DNA of 64,000 bases from Microscillaceae bacterium (lineage in GTDB: Bacteria > Bacteroidota > Bacteroidia > Cytophagales > Microscillaceae). Both the position numbers and the translations under genes were made by a program. The stretch spans positions 124,001 to 188,000 of the forward strand of contig JAABSX010000001.1 of assembly GCA_011390205.1 (NCBI GenBank), read 5' to 3'. This document shows positions 53,656-62,713 of this stretch, one piece after another (position 1 is the stretch's first letter; every line of letters begins with the position of its first letter). The notes beneath the pieces were generated by a model. The model worked only from the letters and a program-made list of their open reading frames with translations. It did not search any database and was not told the origin of the DNA.

Positions 53656-54030
53656 TTATGCAATTTTTTCTTTTTTGAACCCATAGGCACAGTGTCGGCA
53701 GCCATTGCCACAGCAATGCCCTCTGAGAAGGTGATAATATTCTGTAAAAACCCAATAGCCATTCTCTATATAATAATGTGTACCTGCTTCTAAAAGATGG
53801 CTTTGCTTGGGGAAATCTTGTGATTCGGCACGGCTGACTAGGTTTTGAAGCTCCACAAGGCATTTTTTGCACAGGCAATCATACTGGGTTTTGGAGAGGA
53901 ATGTTTTGGTATAGGCATTTAGTGCCACTTCTGAGCATTGGCAGTTGGCTACATCGCCCACTTTGCACTCAAAAATAGCCTCACAACGAGGGCAAGATTT
54001 GGGTTCGTGCTTGGAGATATTCATATTCAT
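53656..54030 (-). CDS. Cys-rich CWC protein fused to a DUF5522-like tail
   Basis: A 124-residue protein in two parts. Residues 1-65 match the small Cys-rich CWC type (SCPRCEAIFECK, NCQC, CLCKKC). Residues 75-124 match a DUF5522 tail (GTHYYIENGYWVFTEYYHLLRG, then CCGNGCRHCAYGF). In many Bacteroidota these are two neighbouring genes; here they are one. The 10-11 Cys in CxxC and CC groups suggest one or two zinc or iron sites. Function is unknown. It probably shares a transcript with no neighbour, since a hairpin separates it from the btuG-like gene. Confidence 0.75.
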   Translation of the reverse strand: MNMNISKHEPKSCPRCEAIFECKVGDVANCQCSEVALNAYTKTFLSKTQYDCLCKKCLVELQNLVSRAESQDFPKQSHLLEAGTHYYIENGYWVFTEYYHLLRGHCCGNGCRHCAYGFKKEKIA

Positions 54031-54049
54031 ATTTTTAAGTCATTAGAGA

Positions 54050-54087
54050 ATAGACTTTCCAAACCCTCTAAAGCTTGGAAAGTCTAT
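54050..54087. terminator. hairpin after the btuG-like gene
   Basis: A perfect 11-bp stem ATAGACTTTCC (54050-54060) with GGAAAGTCTAT (54077-54087), seven bases past the stop codon in the minus direction. The T run is short and broken. Confidence 0.5.
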
Positions 54088-54093
54088 CACAAT

Positions 54094-55197
54094 TTATTTC
54101 CTAAACAAAAAGCCATTGGGCCCTCTGCCAGCCGCAAGCGTGTCTAGAGCCGTACCGTCAAAATCAAAACGCATGACCACACCATTTCCTTGAAAAGCTT
54201 TGCTATCTCCTACATAAAGAATATCCGAGACAGGGTCTATGCCCAAGCCATAAAGGTTGTTTCCTGAGATAATCGCCTCAGTAGGTGCTGCTGTGGCGGT
54301 GATGTCTAAAGAATATACTGCCCCTGTAGAAGGATTAAAACCTGCAGAAGACAAGTAATACAAGGTGCTTCCGTCACCATTTAAAACCATTTTTTCATTA
54401 AATCCGCTGCTCTGAATGCCCGAAATCGTGGCTTCTACAGTATTGGTATTGGGGTTAATTCTGATTAAGTAACCACTTGTGCAGATGACCCAAAGCTTGC
54501 CATTGCGGTCTATGAGCATGCGGTCAGGGCCTTGTTCTACAGTGATGGGTGTTTCAAATTCATCATTGCTTGTGTTTAGCACAGCGATTTGGTTACTCCC
54601 CACCAGTGAAATATAGATTTTATTGCCAATTGCCAAAAGATGCTGAGGTTGTGCAGCAAGGCTTATTTTGGTGTCAATGCTAAAATTACTTAAATTAATT
54701 TTCACCAAAGAAGGGTCATCATAGACAAATGTAGTAAAATTAAAAGTTCCCCAGTTGCTGACATAGCCTTGACTGCCCACTGCCGCAAAGCTAAAAGGCG
54801 TAGCAAACTGCACTGCAGCCCCGAAGGTAGGTTTGATGGTGGCCACAGAGCTAAAATCCTCTTTTTTGAAGACTTCAACCTTGTCGGTACTGTTGCAGAC
54901 AGCAAAGTAATTTCCGTTGTATTCTATTATATTTTGGATACTTGCCGCAAATGGAAAACCATTGGCAGCCGCAAACACACTCAAATTGATGCCATTGTTG
55001 CTCGAGTTAAAAGTACTGATGGTGCCGTCTGCACTGTTAAAGTTTCCTTCATTGATGATGATGACATCGGCTTCTCTATTGATAGGGGTAACATCACTCT
55101 CGCCGCAGGCAGCCATCAAAGCAAGCAAAGAAACAAAGAATAGCGTCTTTAACTTATTGATAAAGAGATTGTTGTGTAAAAGAGTAGTTTTTTTCAT
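54094..55197 (-). CDS. BtuG-like beta-propeller lipoprotein
   Basis: A 367-residue lipoprotein (lipobox MAAC, Cys31) with a seven-bladed propeller-like repeat, for example IINEGNFNSADGTISTFNS, YVSNWGTF, LAIGNKIYISLVGSN, and DPVSDILYVGDSKAFQGNG. This DUF5074-type propeller next to a BtuB-type receptor under a cobalamin riboswitch is the layout of BtuG, a surface protein that binds B12 very tightly in Bacteroides. So a B12-capture role is likely, though not proven by sequence. It follows btuB by 51 bp in the same direction and shares its riboswitch. Confidence 0.75.
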   Translation of the reverse strand: MKKTTLLHNNLFINKLKTLFFVSLLALMAACGESDVTPINREADVIIINEGNFNSADGTISTFNSSNNGINLSVFAAANGFPFAASIQNIIEYNGNYFAVCNSTDKVEVFKKEDFSSVATIKPTFGAAVQFATPFSFAAVGSQGYVSNWGTFNFTTFVYDDPSLVKINLSNFSIDTKISLAAQPQHLLAIGNKIYISLVGSNQIAVLNTSNDEFETPITVEQGPDRMLIDRNGKLWVICTSGYLIRINPNTNTVEATISGIQSSGFNEKMVLNGDGSTLYYLSSAGFNPSTGAVYSLDITATAAPTEAIISGNNLYGLGIDPVSDILYVGDSKAFQGNGVVMRFDFDGTALDTLAAGRGPNGFLFRK

Positions 55198-55248
55198 AGT
55201 TATATGATTTGAGATTTAAAAAATTAAGAATGAATGATTTATAAAAAA

Positions 55249-57141
55249 TTAAAGCTGATAAGAAAGTCTTATTTGATAATTTCTACCAGGCATTGCCCTA
55301 AAGATATAATTCTGATAATCAGTATTGAAGAGATTATTGAGCGAAAGGTCTAAACCAAAAAAATGTGTTTTGACTTGGATAGATTTGCCTAGGGTAAGAT
55401 TGGCGAGCATAAAACCAGGAATAGACGTAACCAATCCCTCTATATTGTCTAGTGTCTCATAGCGAAGGGCAGTATATTGCAGATTAATCCTGCCCGAAAA
55501 CCCCGCATAAGTTGAGTGAGTATAAAGATTGAAGCGATGCAAAGGCGTATAAGGAAGTTGATTGTTTTGATAAATTCCCTCTGTTTTGAGCAATGACTGC
55601 GTAAAAGCATAATTTCCTCCTGCTTGCCATCGCCATTTTGGGGTATTAAATCCCATTTTAAATCCTAGCTCTACACCTTGTCCGTTTACTTTCCGCACAT
55701 TGTCGGGCGACCAAATGCCACTGCCATCAGGTTGCCAGAGTATCCAATCATCTACCCAAAGGCGGTAATAGGTAAGCTCAGACTCGAGGAAAAAGCCATT
55801 GTTTTCAAACTGATAAGTCATTCCACCTTCTGCATTCCAGCCCGATTCGGGGAGGAGATTAGGATTACCGCCAGGCTGCCAGAATCTATCATTGAAGGTA
55901 GGCACACGGTAGCTTTTGGCTGCAAGGGCTTTGAAGGTCAGTGTGTGATTTGGAGCTTTCCAAAGCAAATATTCTGCACCAAGTGAAGGCACAAAAGGCA
56001 CTTGAAAACCATCTACCCAAGTTTGCTGCACATTCAGACTGAGTGCGAACAAGGGGTTGATTTGGTGCCGCAGAGAAGCAAATGCAGAAGGGCGATTTTC
56101 TTGAGGATTTTCTTGAAGGTTAGAAGATTGGGCACGGGTATGGTACCAGTTCGCACCTGCTCGGAGATGTACTTTGTCGCCAAGCTGATGTTCGTATGCC
56201 AGTATGGCTGCATATTTTTGGGCATTGACTTGGCTCTCTCCATTGCTTTGGTAGATTTGCTCATCTTGAATATAAGCCCCTTTGATGCTGAGATTTCCCC
56301 AAGATTTTTGGAGAGAATAATCTCCCACGATGCGTATATTCTCATCCAAAAGCCGCTCTCGTGCCTGTGTATTTCCTTCTACGGGCTGTATCTGACGGTC
56401 ATTGTGACTATACCAAGCATTGAGAGAAAGGGTACTTTGGGCAGAAAACTGGTAATTTAGCTGCTGCAAAAAGCCATAATTTTGCACTTTTGCATTGTTT
56501 TGGATTTGTCTTTGGTTGCGGCTGTCTGTGTAAGGAAAATCGTTTTCTATCTCAAAATAATACAGTTTAGTTTTGCCAGAAAATTTCCCTGTTTGGTAGC
56601 CTATTTGTGTGCCTCCCGCAGAGCGTCCGAAGCTGCCGATTTCAGTATAAGCCTCTATGGAGAAGGGAGATTTAGGTGTGTTTTCTTCTAATAAAATACT
56701 GCCTCCTACGGCATCAGAGCCATACAAAGCACTTGCTGCCCCGAATTGTAATCTGACTTGGTCAGTGGCGAATACGGGCAAAGTACCCAAATCACTCTGC
56801 CCCAAAGTAGGGGAATTGATGTTGATGCCTTGCCACAAAAGCGCTGTATGACTTGCCCCTGTGCCTCTGAAAGCCACTGAGCCTAGCTGCCCATTGCCAT
56901 AGGTTTTGATATAGATAGCACTTTCTGCCTGAAGCAAATCTGCTAGATTACTGCTTGCGTACTGTTTAAGTGCTTGGCTATTAAGCGTTTGGACTTTGCT
57001 GCCTGCTAAGAAACGCTCAGATAAACGGCCTATAATTTCTACTTCTTCGAGCTGAATATGCTGCAAAGTATCTTCTTGAGCAAGTGCATGAGAACTTATG
57101 AAAAGCCCCAATACAATGGCTCTCAACCACGGAAAAAACAT
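55249..57141 (-). CDS. btuB: BtuB-type TonB-dependent cobalamin receptor
   Basis: A 630-residue outer membrane receptor. Signal peptide to about residue 21 (SHALA), then a plug domain with LQHIQLEEVEIIGRLSERF, LADLLQAESAIYIKTYGNGQ and SVAFRGTGASHTALLWQGIN, followed by a 22-strand barrel ending with an aromatic-rich strand (IRLSYQL). The TonB box lies near EEVEIIG. The riboswitch in its leader assigns the substrate as cobalamin or another corrinoid. Length is that of BtuB, shorter than SusC-type receptors. The inner membrane importer btuCDF is not in the window. Confidence 0.92.
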   Translation of the reverse strand: MFFPWLRAIVLGLFISSHALAQEDTLQHIQLEEVEIIGRLSERFLAGSKVQTLNSQALKQYASSNLADLLQAESAIYIKTYGNGQLGSVAFRGTGASHTALLWQGININSPTLGQSDLGTLPVFATDQVRLQFGAASALYGSDAVGGSILLEENTPKSPFSIEAYTEIGSFGRSAGGTQIGYQTGKFSGKTKLYYFEIENDFPYTDSRNQRQIQNNAKVQNYGFLQQLNYQFSAQSTLSLNAWYSHNDRQIQPVEGNTQARERLLDENIRIVGDYSLQKSWGNLSIKGAYIQDEQIYQSNGESQVNAQKYAAILAYEHQLGDKVHLRAGANWYHTRAQSSNLQENPQENRPSAFASLRHQINPLFALSLNVQQTWVDGFQVPFVPSLGAEYLLWKAPNHTLTFKALAAKSYRVPTFNDRFWQPGGNPNLLPESGWNAEGGMTYQFENNGFFLESELTYYRLWVDDWILWQPDGSGIWSPDNVRKVNGQGVELGFKMGFNTPKWRWQAGGNYAFTQSLLKTEGIYQNNQLPYTPLHRFNLYTHSTYAGFSGRINLQYTALRYETLDNIEGLVTSIPGFMLANLTLGKSIQVKTHFFGLDLSLNNLFNTDYQNYIFRAMPGRNYQIRLSYQL

Positions 57142-57171
57142 GTGTATGTCTATTTTAGTATGGTTTGATGC

Positions 57172-57185
57172 CTTTCACCCGAAAG
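57172..57185 (-). promoter_or_regulatory. small hairpin between riboswitch and btuB
   Basis: CTTTC (57172-57176 on plus) pairs with GAAAG (57181-57185), loop ACCC. It lies just after the aptamer and 31 bp before the start codon and may be the expression platform that the riboswitch controls. Confidence 0.4.
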
Positions 57186-57199
57186 CTCAAACAAATGTG

Positions 57200-57370
57200 G
57201 ACTGGCAGGTCTCCTGACTTACTGGGTTTATTATCGCCTTCCCACCCTTTTTATGGGGCAGTGGCTGGGATGATAATAAATGATTTTTGGTGAAATACCA
57301 AAAATCAAAAAACAGTTTACAGTTGCGGGGACAGTTTTGGTTTTGCACCAAATTCCCTTTTAAAATCTTA
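57200..57370 (-). promoter_or_regulatory. cobalamin riboswitch
   Basis: On the minus strand the conserved elements appear in order: AAAAGGGAA, GGTGCAAAACC, CTGTCCCCGCAACTGT, GCCACTG, GGGAAGGC and the B12 box AGTAAGTCAGGAGACCTGCC. It precedes btuB by about 60 nt. When B12 is bound it should shut off btuB and the btuG-like gene. A box TACCTTCG (57403-57410 on plus), one mismatch from the -7 consensus, lies just before it. Confidence 0.95.
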
Positions 57371-57506
57371 GTCTGATTAGACTTAGATTACCAATTCAGA
57401 GGCGAAGGTAGTATTTTTTTTGAATCTAAAAAAATAAGTAAGTGGTTTTTTAGATTGTATGTAATAAAACTTAGCTTTGCAGCCTATCACGAATACAAGA
57501 CAAAAA

Positions 57507-58691
57507 ATGACCGATTCTACTGTTCAATTCTTAGAGATATTCACCCAAAGCTGGCAAAATAATACCTTTGTAAAAATGACTTTTAGTAATTACAAAGGAG
57601 AAGAAACCACCCTCAAAAACCTCTATGCCAAGAAAATTCTGCTCAAAGACCAGCCCAAGCTCAGCTTTACATACCGATACCAGACCAATGACATTGTCAA
57701 GAATTATGGATTTGAGGAAGGGCTTGAAATCATCAAAAAATACTCAGGATTTCAGCACTTCAGAATCCATTATTTATTTACTACGGAGCTCGATATGCAC
57801 TTGGAGTATTTTTCTGCCCATAAAGTACTGCTTAAGCAAAAGCCTCCAAGCCTTCAAAAAACACCCACACTAAGCCATGATAAGAAGAAAAAGAGGGCCA
57901 TCAGCCCAGAAGGGAAAGCCTATCTGCACGCACTCAAAATTACGGATGAAGCAGGCAAAGTCTATAAAAATGCCCAAGACAAATACCGCCAAATCAATCA
58001 TTATTTAGAGCTTCTTCGCCCCTTAATGGCAGAGCTGCCTGGGCGAGAAACTACCAAAATATATGATATGGGGGCAGGGAAGGGATACTTGACTTTTGCC
58101 TTGTATGATTACCTGAGCGAGGTCTTGAAGATGTCTGTGGAGGTAACAGGCATAGAATACAGAGAAGATTTGGTGGGTCTTTGTAATCAAATCGCTCAAA
58201 AATCAGGTTTTGAGCATTTGAGTTTTGGGCAAGGCACTATAGAGCATTTTCCTATAGAAGAAGCACATATTTTGATAGCACTGCATGCCTGTGATACGGC
58301 GACAGATGAAGCCATTTACAGGGGCATCTCTCTTGGGGCAGATTTAATAGTAGTAGCCCCTTGCTGCCATAAGCAAATCCGAAGAGAGTTAGAAAAGCAC
58401 ACGGTCAGCAACGAGTTGGATTTTTTAGTACAATACGGGATATTTTTAGAGCGGCAAGCCGAAATGCTCACAGACGGGCTTCGGGCTTTGATATTAGAAT
58501 ATTTTGGCTACAAAACCAAGGTCATGGAATTTATCTCTGATGCCCACACGCCCAAAAACGTGATGCTCATCGGAGCTAAAAAACTTTCTATTTCAGAGGA
58601 GGAAAAGGCAGTGATTTTAGAAAAAATCAAGCAAAGTAAGGCTTATTTTGGGGTAGGATACCACCATTTAGAACGCTTGTTGGAGATTTGA
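57507..58691 (+). CDS. SAM-dependent methyltransferase (Methyltransf_32-like)
   Basis: The ATG at 57507 is used rather than a TTG ten codons earlier; the product has 394 residues. The N-terminal 150 residues are a mixed domain that I do not recognise. The methyltransferase core follows at about 160-320: motif I YDMGAGKGYLTFALYDYL, then VTGIEYREDLV, ALHACDTATDEAI and the CC in LIVVAPCCHKQIR. This resembles the GSTCD-type Methyltransf_32 group, thought to act on RNA, in which the CCHK motif is typical. It diverges from btuB and ends in a strong terminator. Confidence 0.82.
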   Translation: MTDSTVQFLEIFTQSWQNNTFVKMTFSNYKGEETTLKNLYAKKILLKDQPKLSFTYRYQTNDIVKNYGFEEGLEIIKKYSGFQHFRIHYLFTTELDMHLEYFSAHKVLLKQKPPSLQKTPTLSHDKKKKRAISPEGKAYLHALKITDEAGKVYKNAQDKYRQINHYLELLRPLMAELPGRETTKIYDMGAGKGYLTFALYDYLSEVLKMSVEVTGIEYREDLVGLCNQIAQKSGFEHLSFGQGTIEHFPIEEAHILIALHACDTATDEAIYRGISLGADLIVVAPCCHKQIRRELEKHTVSNELDFLVQYGIFLERQAEMLTDGLRALILEYFGYKTKVMEFISDAHTPKNVMLIGAKKLSISEEEKAVILEKIKQSKAYFGVGYHHLERLLEI

Positions 58692-58705
58692 AGCAGCTAG
58701 TCTAC

Positions 58706-58745
58706 AAAAAAGGCATTTACCTATTCGAGGTAAATGCCTTTTTTT
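58706..58745. terminator. bidirectional rho-independent terminator
   Basis: AGGCATTTACCT (58711-58722) and its complement (58728-58739), 5-nt loop, flanked by six A and six T. It lies between the converging methyltransferase and TPR genes. Confidence 0.9.
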
Positions 58746-58750
58746 GGGGC

Positions 58751-59575
58751 TTATTTGCAGTTTTTTTCTAGCAAATTGGCAGCTTCAGCGATGCCCAGAC
58801 TTTTGGCAGCGATCCAATCTTGACAGGCTTTTTTGAGGTTGCCCTCTCCCTCTATGCTTTGATAGACCAGCCCTCTGAAATAATAAGCTTCGGCATCTTT
58901 GTCATTTTTAGCCAGCACTTTAGAAAAGTCACTGAGGGCTTTGTCAAGTTCTTTGACCACAAACCAGAATTTACCCCTGTTAAAATAAGCATTGAGATTG
59001 TCAGGGTCTATTTCTAAGACCTTAGAGCAATCATCTATAGCACCCTGATAGTTTTTGAGCTGAAAGCTTACCGAGCTGCGGGCAAAATAATTTTCTACAT
59101 TGTTGGGTTCTAAACTGAGCAAGAGCGTATAATCTTGGTAAGCTGCCCTGAGGTCATTCAGGTAGATATTTACTTCTGCCTTGCCTCTGTATGCATCAGC
59201 ATCTTTGGGGTCAATGGTTAAGATTTTATCATAATCTTCTAGGGCATCTGTATGCCTGCCTGATATTTGGCTAATGGCAGCCCTGAGTCGGTAGTATTCT
59301 TTGCTGTTGGGGTTTATCTGTATTGCCTTTCCGATGTCGTTGAGAGCTCCTGTAAAGAATTTCAGGTTGGCTTTTGCCCTGCCTCTTTCTAGGTAAGCAT
59401 CTCCATAATTGGGGTTCTCTTCGATGGCTTTGTCAAAATGAGCAATGGCGCTAGAAAAATCTCCATTTTCAAAAGAAGTCATTCCATTCTGAAAATGTGT
59501 GCGAGGTGTTTGGGCTTTTGAGATGCCAGACACGCAAAGGCTGATTACAAATAATAAAAGCGTAATTTTTTTCAT
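58751..59575 (-). CDS. exported TPR-repeat protein
   Basis: The ATG at 59575 gives a normal signal peptide (MKKITLLLFVISLCVSG, cut near KAQ); the frame is open eight codons further. The 274-residue product is seven TPR units, all with the usual spacing: FENGDFSSAIAHFDKAIEENP, YGDAYLERGRAKANLKFFT, and so on to the last, YYFRGLVYQSI. It is a periplasmic or outer-membrane scaffold of unknown partner. A cap with two Cys and a conserved ACQDWIAAKSLG ends the protein. It is monocistronic. Confidence 0.8.
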   Translation of the reverse strand: MKKITLLLFVISLCVSGISKAQTPRTHFQNGMTSFENGDFSSAIAHFDKAIEENPNYGDAYLERGRAKANLKFFTGALNDIGKAIQINPNSKEYYRLRAAISQISGRHTDALEDYDKILTIDPKDADAYRGKAEVNIYLNDLRAAYQDYTLLLSLEPNNVENYFARSSVSFQLKNYQGAIDDCSKVLEIDPDNLNAYFNRGKFWFVVKELDKALSDFSKVLAKNDKDAEAYYFRGLVYQSIEGEGNLKKACQDWIAAKSLGIAEAANLLEKNCK

Positions 59576-60050
59576 TAAAAAAAGATTCATATTGTTCAAA
59601 TTATTTTGGAGCGATGAGTGCTATTGGTTTAAGTCTGTCTAAAGGCTTTGAGGATATTTTCTCTTTATAAACCCTCAAATCACTCATTGAATAAACTCTC
59701 TCGCCTATAAGAATATTTTAGCAAAAGTAATACAATTTGTGATATACTGAGTGAAGCCTTCGCTTTCTGAGAGGAGATACAGAGTGAAAGTTCCTTTCAA
59801 ACCTTATTTTATTTTACAATAAAAGAATGTAAATTTGAATAAGCTAAGTATTTTGTCAGAATTGCCTAAGTCTTGGAAATTTTGTAAGAACTAAAAATTT
59901 ATCATTAACAAGTGCTTTAAAAATCCGTTTAAGACACATACCAAAAAGGGAGTAGGGTGGATATGAATGTAAAAGGCTGTTTTGGCTCATACACAGTACT
60001 TATTCTTTGTATAAATTAAATCAATACCTATAATAAATCATCACTTCATA
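59576..60050. other. 475-bp intergenic region
   Basis: The divergent promoters of two genes must lie here. AT-rich; no open frame, RNA or repeat that I can support. No exact TAnnTTTG box found next to either start. Confidence 0.5.
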
Positions 60051-62324
60051 ATGAAAATTTTTAAACTTCTTTTGTGTACACTTCTAAGTTTTGCCTTTGT
60101 CATACAGCCTCAAAAAATAGCCAAAAGTACCTGTGGAGGATATGACGAGGATTACATGGCTTCTTACAGTTTTTTTTCTCCACTAAATTTTGAGAATGTA
60201 TATCAATCTGTCAGGGCTTGGGATGAGCCACAAGATGACAACCTTGCAGACTGGGAGCGCTACCTCGGCAAAGCCGCAAGCCGTGAAGACATCTCGGCAA
60301 TCGTCTATGAAGTCTCTGCCGATGACATGCAAAAAATCCGAAATTATGTAGAAGGCAAAGGCAGCATCGGTGCTGAATTACAAAATAATTCGCTTGTCAA
60401 ATATTGGAAAAAGAAACCTGATTTGGAAGCCATTGATTACCTTTTCTTTGCCAAAACCTGTGAGCCACATGCTTGGCAACAAGATACTTGGAACACCAAA
60501 CCCGAAAAGGATGTGCAAACCATGCGCTGGCTGGCAGAAGCAGGTAAAAAATATTACCAAGAAAAAGCCTCGAATCATTTCTTAAAAATGAGATTTGCTT
60601 ACCAAGCCATCCGAATGGCTCAATACGTAGGACAAAATAAAAAAGCCCTCAAAATGTATGATGAATTGGTAAATCCGATTTTTGAGCAGACAGAAAGCAT
60701 CATCAAATACTGGGCAATGGCACACCGCGCGGGTGCTTTGATGGCAAATGGCGAAACCGCCCAAGCCAATTATATATTCTCAAGAGTCTTTGACCAATGC
60801 CCTAGTAAAAGGGTTAGTTCTTACCTCAGCATGCGCTTCTCCGATGGCAATGTGTGGCAAGCTACCTTAGACAAATGTAAAAATATTGCCGAAAAAAACA
60901 CACTCTATTTCATTCGCTCCCTAGAAAAAGGAAGCAATATCTTAGAAGAAACCAAAAATATCTATGCTCAAGACCCCAATGACAGTAAAATGCCTATCAT
61001 GCTGATGAGGTCTGTGAACGAACTAGAATACAACCTACTCAGTGATACTCCCCAAGAAAACATCCTTTTTTATAGAGGGTATCAATCTTACCCACGCCAA
61101 GAAGCCATCAAAAGCTTGCTAAATCTTAAAAACTTCGTGGAGCAGGTCATCAAAGAAGGCAAAGTAAATGAAATGGGTGTCTGGACACTGGCAGCAGGTT
61201 ACTTAGATTACATCGCTGGCACCCCCCAAAAAGCCCTCAATACTTTTGAAAACTTAAAGAAAAAAGAAAAAAGCGAAGCCATCAAAAATCAAATCGCACT
61301 CTTCGAGACTGCCATCCGAATCACCCAAATGAGCAAAATAGATGACAAAACCGAAGACCAAATCTACCAAGAAGTAAAAAACCACAAGCATGAGGGCTTA
61401 CAAAATCTGATGCTGGATGTCTTTGAAGATTTGTACAAAAAACAAGGACAACCTGCCAAAGCATTTCTTTGTAAAAACTATATAGATAGGCTCAAAATCA
61501 CGCCTGACCTTGCCATTGTGAGGGGAATGATAGAACTGACCGAAAAACGCAACACAAACTTTGAAGAAGAGTTTCTGCTTACAAGAGTATCCGGAAGCTT
61601 TCTAGGAGAGAATGTCGAAGCAAAACCTAAGGACATCCTCAGAGAGATAGAAGCTACTGTATTGTTTAGCCAAGACAGACTCAAAGAAGCCATTTCTATT
61701 TATGAGCAAATCCCCGACAAAGTAATCTATCAGCTTGATAATGACCCATTTATGACAGATATTCAAGACTGTGAGACCTGCCCGCCAAGTGCTGACCAAG
61801 GGAAGTATAACCGCCGAACCCTCGCCACTAAGTTACAAATGCTCAAAGATTATTCAGAAAATAACACCATAGAGCAAGCCAACTACTTCTATCAGTTGGG
61901 GGCTGCATATTATAACATGACCCACTTCGGCAACTCTTGGCTCGCCATTGACTACTACCGAAGTAGTTTTGATTTTCATGAGGCACGTGAGCAAATAAAA
62001 GAGGGCAAAGCCAGTAAAAGCAAAACAGTGGTATTTACAGACTGCAGCAAAGCTAAATTTTATTTTGACAGGGCTATGAAGGCCGCCATTAACAGAGGAA
62101 ACCGTGAGTTGGCTGCCAAGGCTTGCTACATGGCTGCCAAATGTGAGCAAAACCAATACTACCTCAACGGCAACCTTGAGCTAGACTACTGGGCTTATAT
62201 ACCGCCTTCTTACAAGCCTGAGCACCGCCGTTATTTTAAGATACTCACTACCGAATATCAGGATACCGAATACCACGCAAAGGTATTAAATGAGTGTACT
62301 TATTTTTATGAATTTGTAAGATAG
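60051..62324 (+). CDS. large exported helical-repeat protein of unknown function
   Basis: A 757-residue protein with a signal peptide (cut near residue 25). Right after it is the motif CGGYDEDYMASYSFFSP, then long helices with TPR-like periodicity (AIRMAQYVGQNKKALKMYDE, and near the end YFYQLGAAYYNM). One Cys-rich spot (DCETCPPSADQG) lies near 580. I recall similar unnamed proteins in other Bacteroidota but know no function. The next gene starts seven bases after its stop, so it is probably co-transcribed with a small membrane protein and maybe the hydrolase. Confidence 0.7.
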   Translation: MKIFKLLLCTLLSFAFVIQPQKIAKSTCGGYDEDYMASYSFFSPLNFENVYQSVRAWDEPQDDNLADWERYLGKAASREDISAIVYEVSADDMQKIRNYVEGKGSIGAELQNNSLVKYWKKKPDLEAIDYLFFAKTCEPHAWQQDTWNTKPEKDVQTMRWLAEAGKKYYQEKASNHFLKMRFAYQAIRMAQYVGQNKKALKMYDELVNPIFEQTESIIKYWAMAHRAGALMANGETAQANYIFSRVFDQCPSKRVSSYLSMRFSDGNVWQATLDKCKNIAEKNTLYFIRSLEKGSNILEETKNIYAQDPNDSKMPIMLMRSVNELEYNLLSDTPQENILFYRGYQSYPRQEAIKSLLNLKNFVEQVIKEGKVNEMGVWTLAAGYLDYIAGTPQKALNTFENLKKKEKSEAIKNQIALFETAIRITQMSKIDDKTEDQIYQEVKNHKHEGLQNLMLDVFEDLYKKQGQPAKAFLCKNYIDRLKITPDLAIVRGMIELTEKRNTNFEEEFLLTRVSGSFLGENVEAKPKDILREIEATVLFSQDRLKEAISIYEQIPDKVIYQLDNDPFMTDIQDCETCPPSADQGKYNRRTLATKLQMLKDYSENNTIEQANYFYQLGAAYYNMTHFGNSWLAIDYYRSSFDFHEAREQIKEGKASKSKTVVFTDCSKAKFYFDRAMKAAINRGNRELAAKACYMAAKCEQNQYYLNGNLELDYWAYIPPSYKPEHRRYFKILTTEYQDTEYHAKVLNECTYFYEFVR

Positions 62325-62331
62325 AGAAGCG

Positions 62332-62643
62332 ATGGGGATAGTTATTTATTTCATTTTTTCATTTTTTATTTCTGTGCTACTGCCCATGTATCTTGTGCAC
62401 ACCAAGCACAAGTACGCTAAGTTTTGGTTCAATATCTTGCCCATGATGCTTGCCATTGGCGCAGCACAGTTTACTTGCACCACTATCTGGGGAGAGTACT
62501 ACGGAGGGTTTCAGGAGTTGGCGACCTATTCTGCTGTGTTTGTGCTTACGACGTTGCTGACAGTAGGGCTGATTCATTTGCTGTATTATTTGTTATATGG
62601 ACAAGTACTTGACCTAGGTGAGGATGCCGAAGCAAGCCAGTAA
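62332..62643 (+). CDS. small inner membrane protein
   Basis: A 103-residue protein with three hydrophobic segments (about residues 4-22, 32-50, 66-90) and an acidic tail (LGEDAEAS). No family recognised. It starts seven bases after the stop of the large exported protein and ends 70 bp before the hydrolase gene. The tight spacing suggests a shared job. Confidence 0.6.
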   Translation: MGIVIYFIFSFFISVLLPMYLVHTKHKYAKFWFNILPMMLAIGAAQFTCTTIWGEYYGGFQELATYSAVFVLTTLLTVGLIHLLYYLLYGQVLDLGEDAEASQ

Positions 62644-62713
62644 TGAAAAAACATCTTTGATTTTAAGTGGGAATTACTAATTTTGCCCCATTACTGACAA
62701 ATATTTTTTAATT

